This document shows positions 54,853 through 61,758 of a DNA stretch of 64,000 nucleotides, one piece after another. Position 1 is the first letter of the stretch. Each line of letters opens with the position of its first letter. Under the pieces are notes generated by a model. It was not told the origin of the DNA, made no database searches, and saw nothing but the letters and a program-made list of their open reading frames with translations. A program made the position numbers and the translations under genes. The stretch is from JABWAJ01 sp038323375 (GTDB lineage Bacteria; Bacteroidota; Bacteroidia; Chitinophagales; Saprospiraceae): contig JBBQGV010000012.1 of the NCBI GenBank assembly GCA_038323375.1, forward strand, positions 1 to 64,000, given 5' to 3'.

Positions 54853-56715
54853 ATGTTTAACCAAAGCGAATTTTTGACGGAAGTACCGGGGAACAGCCAC
54901 CAGAAACTTAAAGCGTGGGTGGATAACATTGCCCGGTTTTGCGAACCTGACCTCGTTCATTGGTGTGACGGCTCGGAAGAAGAGTACAATCGCACGACAC
55001 AATTGTTGGTGGACAAAGGCACATTCATCCGGTTGGATCCGGCAAAGCGCCCGAACAGCTTCGCCTGTTTCTCTGATCCCAGCGATGTGGCGCGGGTAGA
55101 AGACCGCACCTTCATTTGCAGCCGCACCCGCACCGACGCGGGCCCCAGCAACAACTGGGTGGAGCCGCGCGAAATGAAAAACACGCTGGAAGGCCTGTTG
55201 AAAGGCTGTATGCACGGCCGTACGATGTACGTGATTCCTTTCTGTATGGGACCGCTGGGTTCGCCGTTGTCCAAGATCGGCGTACAGATCACCGATTCGG
55301 AATATGTAGTCGCGAACATGAAAATCATGACGCGCATGGGCAGCAAGGTGCTTGACATGCTGGGAGACGACGGCGAATTTGTAAAATGCCTGCACACCGT
55401 AGGCGCGCCGCTCGAATCCGGCCAGGTTGACGCCAAATGGCCCTGCAATCCGACCACTAAATACATCGTACATTTTCCGGAAGAACGCTACATCGTTTCC
55501 TATGGCAGCGGTTACGGAGGCAACGCCCTATTGGGGAAAAAATGTTTTGCGCTGCGCATCGCTACATCCATCGCGAAAGAAGAAGGCTGGTTGGCCGAAC
55601 ACATGCTGATTCTGGGCGTGGAATCACCGGAAGGGGAAAAGACCTACGTTGCAGCTGCTTTCCCAAGCGCTTGCGGCAAAACGAATTTCGCCATGCTCAT
55701 TCCCCCGGATAGTATGTCGGGCTGGAAAGTGACCACGGTTGGCGACGACATCGCCTGGATTCATCCCGGCGAAAAAGGCGGCTTGTATGCCATCAACCCG
55801 GAAGCCGGATTCTTCGGCGTGGCACCGGGCACCAATACCAAAACTAACCCGAACGCCATGGTGAGCTGTAGCAGCAATTCTATTTTTACCAACGTTGCCC
55901 TTACTGCTGATGGCGATGTCTGGTGGGAAGGAATGACCAAAGAAGTGCCGGCGGGCCTGACCAACTGGCAGGGCCAACCCCACGATCCGGCCAGCGGCAA
56001 ACCAGCGGCGCATGCCAACTCCCGGTTTACAGCCCCGGCATCGCAATGCCCCTGCATTGATTCGGATTGGGAAAACCCGAAAGGCGTGCCCATCAGCGCG
56101 TTCATTTTTGGCGGGCGCCGCAGCACAGCAGTGCCTTTGGTTTATCAATCGTTTAACTGGAGTTTTGGCGTGTATTTAGCCGCCACGATGGGGTCGGAAA
56201 CCACCGCCGCCGCTTTTGGCGAAATCGGAAAAGTGCGCCGCGATCCTTATGCGATGCTGCCTTTCTTAGGCTATCACATGGGCGACTATTTCAACCACTG
56301 GCTGCAGTTTGGCCGCAACCTGCCGAATGCCCCGCGAATTTTTGGAGTGAACTGGTTCCGAAAAGACGATAAAGGCAATTTCCTGTGGCCAGGCTTCGGC
56401 GAAAATATGCGGGTGCTGAAATGGATCGTCTCGCGCGTAAGAGGCAAAGGCAGCGCCGTGGAAAGCCCCATCGGCTGGATGCCACGCTACCGCGATATGG
56501 ACTGGTCTGGCCTGGAAGATTTTTCAAGGGAAGACTTCGGTCAAATCATGGCTGTTGATCGCGAAGCCTGGAAAAAAGAACTGCTGGCGCACGAAGAATT
56601 GTTCGCCCAGCTCTACGATAAGCTTCCGAAGGAATTCTACTTCATGCGGGAGTTGCTCCTGTCCTCGCTTTGGCGCTCGCCGGAGCAGTGGGGGCTGGCA
56701 CCGGAGCAGGCGTGA
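54853..56715 (+). CDS. pckG: Phosphoenolpyruvate carboxykinase (GTP)
   Basis: This 620-residue cytoplasmic enzyme converts oxaloacetate and GTP to phosphoenolpyruvate, CO2 and GDP, the first committed step of gluconeogenesis. It has the family's hallmark AAAFPSACGKTNFAML (P-loop with the hyperreactive Cys) and RTRTDAGPSNNWVEP. VGDDIAWIHPGEKGG (metal/kinase-2), NPEAGFFGVAPGT, and GVPISAFIFGGRRSTAVPLV also match. The length is typical for the GTP type. Together with pyruvate carboxylase (61759-64000) it completes pyruvate to phosphoenolpyruvate. A strong terminator follows. Confidence 0.97.
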   Translation: MFNQSEFLTEVPGNSHQKLKAWVDNIARFCEPDLVHWCDGSEEEYNRTTQLLVDKGTFIRLDPAKRPNSFACFSDPSDVARVEDRTFICSRTRTDAGPSNNWVEPREMKNTLEGLLKGCMHGRTMYVIPFCMGPLGSPLSKIGVQITDSEYVVANMKIMTRMGSKVLDMLGDDGEFVKCLHTVGAPLESGQVDAKWPCNPTTKYIVHFPEERYIVSYGSGYGGNALLGKKCFALRIATSIAKEEGWLAEHMLILGVESPEGEKTYVAAAFPSACGKTNFAMLIPPDSMSGWKVTTVGDDIAWIHPGEKGGLYAINPEAGFFGVAPGTNTKTNPNAMVSCSSNSIFTNVALTADGDVWWEGMTKEVPAGLTNWQGQPHDPASGKPAAHANSRFTAPASQCPCIDSDWENPKGVPISAFIFGGRRSTAVPLVYQSFNWSFGVYLAATMGSETTAAAFGEIGKVRRDPYAMLPFLGYHMGDYFNHWLQFGRNLPNAPRIFGVNWFRKDDKGNFLWPGFGENMRVLKWIVSRVRGKGSAVESPIGWMPRYRDMDWSGLEDFSREDFGQIMAVDREAWKKELLAHEELFAQLYDKLPKEFYFMRELLLSSLWRSPEQWGLAPEQA

Positions 56716-56731
56716 GGTTTTAAATAGATTT

Positions 56732-56766
56732 AAAAAAAGGCTGCCGGGATTCTGGCGGCCTTTTTT
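56732..56766. terminator. Bidirectional intrinsic terminator
   Basis: AAAAAAGGCTGCC pairs with GGCGGCCTTTTTT around an 8-nt loop, with one G-U pair. A-runs and T-runs on the two sides let it serve both pckG and the convergent lipoprotein gene. Confidence 0.85.
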
Positions 56767-56768
56767 AT

Positions 56769-57692
56769 TCACTTCACCTTCCCCTCCAGCGCTTTAAAAA
56801 TATCTTCTTCGCTTTTACCTAAATTTTTGAGCAAAAACTGTGCATCGTCGGCGAAATCGTCGTTCGGATATTTCTTTAAAAAGGCTTCGTACAGAACCTT
56901 TGCCTCCTCATAGCGTTTAAGGTCATTGTCTAAAGTAAAGGCATGCATAAAAAGAGCTTCCGAGGCGCGTTCATCATCCGGAAAGGAGGTGTAAGTCTGT
57001 TCGTAGTATTCCAGCGCTTTGTCCTGAGCGCCTGCTGCGCGGGAAACATCGCCCGCTTTGTAGAGCATTTTGGCCGCGTCGGGCGCCTTTGGCAAAAGTA
57101 GGGCGCTGAGTTCGCAGGTTTGAATATAATCGTTCGCGATCCGGGCATCTAATTGTCCTGTTTTAGGGTTGATGATGCGCACGGCCATGCTGTCTATGCG
57201 CTCTGGCAAGGGAGGGACATTTTCCGGCAGGTAAGATTTGGCTTCTGCGATTTGATCTGCCCCGGGAAAAGCCTCCGGAAACAATTGATAAATGGAGAAT
57301 GCTGTGGCCGGACTACCCAGTTCTTTTTTGTAAAGCGCGGCCAGTAAAAAGGCCGCTTTAGGTGCTTGCGGTGTATTGCGGTATTGCTTTAAGACGTATT
57401 TTAGGCGTGCCTGGGCAAGCGCAGCCCGATTGGTAAGTGCCAGTGCTTGCGCAGCCCGCAAGGTGCCATCAGCCTGCCGGGCCGGGTCATCGGGCATAAG
57501 CGCCGTCCATTCCTGAACCACTGCGACCAACGAGTCTGCCAAAGCAGGATCGGGGTTTTGTGCCAGGGCTTTTTCTAATTGTTCAAGCCGGCCAACTAAC
57601 TGGTCTGCTTCTGTGCCACTACAACCGGGCAGGGTGCTCAAGCAAGTGGCAAAAGTAAAAAGGGCAGGAAAAAAAAGAGTATGCTTCATCAT
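56769..57692 (-). CDS. Tetratricopeptide-repeat lipoprotein
   Basis: This protein has 307 residues from the ATG at 57692 (in-frame ATGs also at 57713, 57701 and 57689). The signal ends with the lipobox LPGC at about residue 24, so it is a lipoprotein. The rest is helical TPR-like repeats (AALYKKELGSPATAFSIYQL, LYKAGDVSRAAGAQDKALEY, KRYEEAKVLYEAFLKKYPND), with an end (DDFADDAQFLLKNLGKSEED) similar to outer-membrane assembly or cell-division scaffold proteins. The partner is unknown. Confidence 0.8.
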   Translation of the reverse strand: MMKHTLFFPALFTFATCLSTLPGCSGTEADQLVGRLEQLEKALAQNPDPALADSLVAVVQEWTALMPDDPARQADGTLRAAQALALTNRAALAQARLKYVLKQYRNTPQAPKAAFLLAALYKKELGSPATAFSIYQLFPEAFPGADQIAEAKSYLPENVPPLPERIDSMAVRIINPKTGQLDARIANDYIQTCELSALLLPKAPDAAKMLYKAGDVSRAAGAQDKALEYYEQTYTSFPDDERASEALFMHAFTLDNDLKRYEEAKVLYEAFLKKYPNDDFADDAQFLLKNLGKSEEDIFKALEGKVK

Positions 57693-57754
57693 TTTGTACA
57701 TTTTATCGCCCAAAAGTAAATAGAAATAAATTTCACAGGCTACAATTGCTGAAA

Positions 57755-59116
57755 ATGAATCAAGTCAACATCTTTTGGTTTCGCCGCGATTTGCGCCTGC
57801 ACGACAATGCCGGGCTTTACCATGCGCTGAAAGCAGGTCATCCGGTATTGCCAATTTTTATTTTTGATACCAATATCCTCGATGAACTGGAGGATCGCAA
57901 GGATGCGCGGGTCGAATTTTTGCAGAAAACGCTTATGGAATTGTGTGGGGAGTTGAAAAGCTTAGGCAGTGGCATCCTGATTCGGCACGGCGTGCCGCTT
58001 GACGTTTGGGGGGAGTTATTGTGTGAATTTGAGATCAAGGCGGTCTACACCAACCGAGATTACGAACCTTATGCGACCAGCCGCGATGAAGCAGTTCAGC
58101 AATTGTTGCAATCCCGGGATATTCCGCTCCATACCTATAAAGACCAGGTAATTTTTGAAAAAGGAGAGGTCGTAAAAGACGATGGACTGCCTTACACCGT
58201 TTTTACGCCGTACAGCCGTAAATGGCGAATGACCCTGCAAAGCCGCATGGATCAACTGACCACAGAAAGCGGGGAAACAACCGTCGGCTCTTTTTATTTA
58301 AAGCCTTATCCGAATAAAGATTACTTCAGCAACTTTTTTCAAATGCCCCCCTGTCCTGTCCCTTCCCTGCAAGACTTGGGGTTTGAACCTTCCGGCATTG
58401 AAATCCCTTCCAAAGCGGTGAGTCGGTCATTGATTAAAAACTACGATAAAACCAGAAATTTTCCAGGAATTTCGGGAACGTCCAGGTTGGGCATTCATTT
58501 CCGCTTCGGCACCATCAGCATTCGTGAAAAGGCGCGACGTGCTGCTGAACTCAATGAAACCTACCTTAACGAATTGATCTGGCGCGACTTTTACAGCATG
58601 ATTCTCTGGCATTTTCCGCAGGTGGTCACCCGAGCCTTCAAACCCGCTTACGACCAGATTGAATGGCGGTACGACGAAGCCGATTTTCAGCAATGGTGCG
58701 CCGGAAAAACCGGTTATCCGCTGGTGGACGCGGGCATGCGTGAACTGAATGCAACCGGCTTCATGCACAACCGGGTACGAATGGTTGTTGCGAGTTTTTT
58801 TACCAAACACCTGCTCCTCGACTGGCGTTGGGGGGAAGCTTATTTTGCGAAAAAATTATTGGATTTCGACTTGGCCAGCAACAACGGCGGGTGGCAGTGG
58901 GCAGCCGGATGCGGAACGGATGCGGCGCCGTATTTCAGGGTGTTCAACCCGGTGGCACAACAGGAAAAATTTGATCAAGCGTTGAACTACATCAAACTAT
59001 GGGTGCCGGAATATGGGACGCCAGATTACCCTGAACCGATGGTGGAGCACAAAATGGCGCGCGAGCGGTGTTTGAAGGTATATAAAGAAGGGCTGGATCG
59101 CTCCGCGAAGGGTTAG
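57755..59116 (+). CDS. phrB: Deoxyribodipyrimidine photolyase (class I)
   Basis: This 453-residue enzyme repairs UV-induced cyclobutane pyrimidine dimers using blue light and FAD. It has the N-terminal antenna domain (VNIFWFRRDLRLHDNAGLYH, VLPIFIFDTNIL). The FAD-binding C-terminal domain has GTSRLGIHFRFGTISIREKA, LNELIWRDFYSMILWHFPQ, YPLVDAGMRELNATGFMHNR and WQWAAGCGTDAAPYFRVFNP. The last segment is diagnostic for photolyases. An ATG at 57746 adds three residues. Confidence 0.93.
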   Translation: MNQVNIFWFRRDLRLHDNAGLYHALKAGHPVLPIFIFDTNILDELEDRKDARVEFLQKTLMELCGELKSLGSGILIRHGVPLDVWGELLCEFEIKAVYTNRDYEPYATSRDEAVQQLLQSRDIPLHTYKDQVIFEKGEVVKDDGLPYTVFTPYSRKWRMTLQSRMDQLTTESGETTVGSFYLKPYPNKDYFSNFFQMPPCPVPSLQDLGFEPSGIEIPSKAVSRSLIKNYDKTRNFPGISGTSRLGIHFRFGTISIREKARRAAELNETYLNELIWRDFYSMILWHFPQVVTRAFKPAYDQIEWRYDEADFQQWCAGKTGYPLVDAGMRELNATGFMHNRVRMVVASFFTKHLLLDWRWGEAYFAKKLLDFDLASNNGGWQWAAGCGTDAAPYFRVFNPVAQQEKFDQALNYIKLWVPEYGTPDYPEPMVEHKMARERCLKVYKEGLDRSAKG

Positions 59117-59118
59117 GC

Positions 59119-59457
59119 ACCTTTTAGCTTAGCTAAGATGGATTTGACAAAGTCTTCTTTCACCTTCAAAACCTGAGCAATAAGTCTGGTATTAAACCCC
59201 TCTTCGTCCATTTCGATGATAGTTTTCAGGGTTTTATTCATTTCGCCTTCCTCGATTCCCTCAAGTCTGCCTTTCTAAAGGTCTTCTTCTATCCCTTCTT
59301 GTACCCCCTCTTGTTTTCCTTTTTGAATTATTTTTTCGTACGTTGTTATAGCGGATAGTTTTGTTTCTTTAGATACATGCCCAAGCAATGCTTCAACCTC
59401 TCCAGGTTCAAAGACAGTTATCTGCAATAAATATACAAAAACACTCTTTAAAAAGTT
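59119..59457 (-). pseudogene. Remnant of an Rpn/PD-(D/E)XK transposase-type nuclease (C-terminal part)
   Basis: The minus strand reads SNFLKSVFVYLLQITVFEPG, then SKETKLSAITTYEKIIQKGK and QEGVQEGIEEDL, then an in-frame TAG, then KGRLEGIEEGEMNKTLKTII and RLIAQVLKVKEDFVKSILAK. The charged EGxxEGxxE run is typical of the C-terminus of Rpn-family recombination-promoting nucleases. The catalytic N-terminal domain is missing and the stop interrupts the tail, so it is not functional. It abuts the deaminase gene. Confidence 0.65.
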
Positions 59458-59480
59458 GGATGATGGTTACCTTACACTTT

Positions 59481-59951
59481 ATGAACGACCACCATTTTCT
59501 CAGAGCCGCCATCGAAATGGCCCGACAAGGCATGCGCAACAACGAAGGTGGGCCATTTGGAGCTGTCATCGTCAAGGACGGCGTCATTGTTGGCAGCGGC
59601 AATAACCGCGTTACCTCTACTAATGACCCTACCGCCCATGCGGAGGTGGTAGCCATCCGTGAAGCCTGCAAACATTTGAACAACTTCCAATTAGACGGTT
59701 GTGTCCTTTACACCTCCTGCGAACCCTGCCCGATGTGCTTCGGTGCCATTTATTGGGCCAGGCCCGACCGGATCGTGTATGCCTGCTCCAAAGCGGATGC
59801 TGCAGCCATCGGTTTCGACGATGATTTTATTTATAAAGAATTAGACCTGCCCCTGCCAGCACGGAAAATCCCCGCCAATCAAGCTCTACAGGAAGAAGGC
59901 CGGGAAGTTTTTAAGGAATGGACTGATAAATCAAATAAAACCGCTTATTAA
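59481..59951 (+). CDS. Nucleoside deaminase, guanine deaminase-like (CDA fold)
   Basis: This protein has 156 residues from ATG 59481 (MNDHHFLRAAIEMARQGMRN). Earlier in-frame starts lie in the Rpn remnant and are not used. Zinc-binding and catalytic motifs are HAEVVAIREAC and TSCEPCPMCFGAIYWA. The C-terminal FDDDFIYKELDLPLPARKIP extension is typical of GuaD-type guanine deaminases rather than tRNA adenosine deaminase. It probably converts guanine to xanthine in purine breakdown. The stop TAA is also the target duplication of element C. Confidence 0.85.
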   Translation: MNDHHFLRAAIEMARQGMRNNEGGPFGAVIVKDGVIVGSGNNRVTSTNDPTAHAEVVAIREACKHLNNFQLDGCVLYTSCEPCPMCFGAIYWARPDRIVYACSKADAAAIGFDDDFIYKELDLPLPARKIPANQALQEEGREVFKEWTDKSNKTAY

Positions 59952-60111
59952 GGAACGTGTCGTAAATAACCTCCCTGTTTGGGCGGCCTCTTTTTTCACC
60001 ATGCTTCGTTGCATCGTCGGTCACTTAGCTTAGGCTAAGCTCCCTTCTCGCGCCTTGCTTGATGAAAAAACAGCCTCGCCGAATCCGGGTAACTTATTTA
60101 CGCCACGTTCC
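59952..60111. mobile_element. MITE-like palindromic element C (160 bp), TAA target duplication
   Basis: GGAACGTGTCGTAAATAA at the left end matches the reverse complement of the right end (GGAACGTGGCGTAAATAA) with one mismatch, and pairing continues inward with gaps (TTTTTTCACCATGCTTCG against TTTTTTCATCAAGCAAGG). The centre is CTTAGC-TTAG-GCTAAG (60024-60039), like element B. TAA flanks both ends (59949-59951, 60112-60114). It fills the space between two convergent genes. Confidence 0.75.
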
Positions 60112-61046
60112 TAAGCTTTTTTCAGGCTAATCCACAACACGCCACCCATAACCAGCAGCGTGCCTGGTACTTGCCACCCGCCAAAGCTTTCCCCCAGGAA
60201 AACATAACCCATGATGATGGTAGCCACCGGCCCGATGCTGCTGATAATCGCGGTATTGCCAGCGCCGATGACCCGGATGCCTTCGCTGACCAACAGCGTG
60301 GGCAGCACCGTAGCAAAAATAGCCATCGCCAACACCAGCCAGTAAACTTCTGCCGGATAATGCCAGAGTTGCCATTGATAAACAATGCCGTGGTGCAGGA
60401 TGATGGCCATGCTTGCTGCAATCATGGCGGTAGAGGTGTAGCGCATTGGCCCCAGTCTAAGGATATATTTAGTGCTGCCCACCATATAAACGGCATAAGC
60501 AAACCCGCTTCCAAAAATCAAAACAGCGCCGAGCAATACATTATCCACACCAAGCTGCGTGTGGTCCAGCAGAGCCATCGCGACGCCCCCATAAGTCAGC
60601 AACAACGCCCCAAATTGGGTGCGGGTGACTGCTTTTCGCAAAAAAAACGACGACAGCAGGAGTACCATGGTGGGATACAAAAACAAAATAAGTCGTTCTA
60701 AGCCAGCCGTGATGTATTGCAATCCCATGAAATCCAAAAGGCTCGCCAAATAATACCCGGAAAGTCCCAACGCAATAACATTCAGCCAGTCGCGCCAACG
60801 CAACCCTTCATAATTTCCACCCCTTTTATGCCGCTGTTTTCCAATCCACGCATTGATCAGAAAAAAAGGCAGGGAAAAAATCATGCGCAGCGTCAACAGC
60901 GTGACGCTGTCCATCTCGTAGCGATAAGCCAATTTTACTAAAACCGCTTTTCCCGAAAAGCAGATGGCGCTGAGTAGTACCAGTAAAGAGGCGATGAGGC
61001 GGAGTTTTTGGGAGGGGGATTGCGTGCTTTGTGGAATGGTGGACAT
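60111..61046 (-). CDS. EamA/DMT-family transporter
   Basis: This 311-residue inner-membrane protein has about ten hydrophobic segments arranged as two EamA halves (LIASLLVLLSAICFSGKAVLV, GLSGYYLASLLDFMGLQYIT, AVLIFGSGFAYAVYMVGSTK, IFATVLPTLLVSEGIRVIGA, IGPVATIIMGYVFLGESFGG). The conserved second-half ending AGNTAIISSIGPVATIIMGY is typical. The substrate is unknown. The stop codon TAG shares its last base with element C. A 32-codon frame ends 6 nt upstream of the start. Confidence 0.9.
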   Translation of the reverse strand: MSTIPQSTQSPSQKLRLIASLLVLLSAICFSGKAVLVKLAYRYEMDSVTLLTLRMIFSLPFFLINAWIGKQRHKRGGNYEGLRWRDWLNVIALGLSGYYLASLLDFMGLQYITAGLERLILFLYPTMVLLLSSFFLRKAVTRTQFGALLLTYGGVAMALLDHTQLGVDNVLLGAVLIFGSGFAYAVYMVGSTKYILRLGPMRYTSTAMIAASMAIILHHGIVYQWQLWHYPAEVYWLVLAMAIFATVLPTLLVSEGIRVIGAGNTAIISSIGPVATIIMGYVFLGESFGGWQVPGTLLVMGGVLWISLKKA

Positions 61047-61052
61047 GGGTGT

Positions 61053-61151
61053 TTATTCGTTAGCGAGGATGTTCTTGATCCATTGGCTGATTTGGGAGAT
61101 GGGGTTCCCAGGTTTTTGCTTGATGGCATTCAGGAGGTTTCTTACTTTCAT
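61053..61151 (-). CDS. Short ORF (32 codons) directly upstream of the DMT transporter gene
   Basis: It begins MKVRNLLNAIKQKPGNPISQ and ends ISQWIKNILANE. The stop is 6 nt before the transporter ATG. The peptide is basic and amphipathic. It could be a leader peptide, a small protein, or a remnant; there is no similarity evidence. Confidence 0.35.
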   Translation of the reverse strand: MKVRNLLNAIKQKPGNPISQISQWIKNILANE

Positions 61152-61193
61152 GTTTTTGTAACTATTCAGCCGCTTTGAAATGCTTTTTGCCAT

Positions 61194-61373
61194 ACGACCC
61201 CGGAGAGGTCAGAGGTTTGTAGAAATGTAGCATTTCAATGTTTTCCCGACCTCGGAGAGGTCGAAGGTTTGCAGAAAATAGCGTTGAAACAAACGTTCGA
61301 CCTCTTCGAGGTCGGGAATTAAGGTCAACCCGATGCATTTCTACAAACCTTTGACCTCTCCGAGGTCGGAAAT
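61194..61373. repeat. Four-unit inverted cluster of GACCTCNNNGAGGTC repeats
   Basis: The unit is roughly TTCCCGACCTCGGAGAGGTC then GAAGGTTTGTAGAAATG. Two units are forward (from about 61196 and 61248) and two reverse (about 61290-61317 and 61335-61370). Each carries a hairpin-forming GACCTC/GAGGTC core. It lies in a roughly 600-bp region without intact genes. Confidence 0.65.
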
Positions 61374-61398
61374 CATAAGTATTTAGGGGAGGCTGGAT

Positions 61399-61599
61399 AG
61401 TTACAAATTTTTCTACGATGAAGAAAAAAAGCGATTTGAGCTAATTGCAGCAAAAATAATTGACCGTGAAGTAATTTTGAAAAATCAAGTTAGGGTTGGC
61501 TTTACAAAAACGGATTTTATTGGCAGATTTACCAATCAAATAAAGCCGGAGGAAATTCAAAATGTAAAAGTAATTGAATTTATTTCCGCTTTGCTATGA
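61399..61599 (+). pseudogene. 3' fragment of an unidentified gene
   Basis: An open frame of 66 codons (SYKFFYDEEKKRFELIAAKI ... KIDFIGRFTNQIKPEEIQNV-like ... EFISALL) ends at TGA 61597-61599. It has coding-like composition with no start codon and is cut off on the left by a stop and the repeat cluster. The family is unrecognised; a truncated gene remnant is inferred. Confidence 0.4.
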
Positions 61600-61758
61600 G
61601 TTTGGCACTACTATAATTTCGACAATGATATTTTAACATCGGTTTACATGGATACAGACCATCAACTTGATAAAAGTTGAACATTTTTTTTACCCCCTCG
61701 CGCCAAAGCTTGTTACCTTCCAACAGCTTCATTTTAAATACTGCTACCCTACCCCGAA
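61600..61758. other. Short intergenic region downstream of pyc, nothing clear
   Basis: AT-rich sequence with no clear frame. No strong terminator hairpin was seen for the convergent pyruvate carboxylase gene. Confidence 0.3.

Noticed and set aside
61194..61373. Palindromic repeats as a CRISPR array
   Set aside because: Only four units, in mixed orientation, with unequal spacing and no cas genes.
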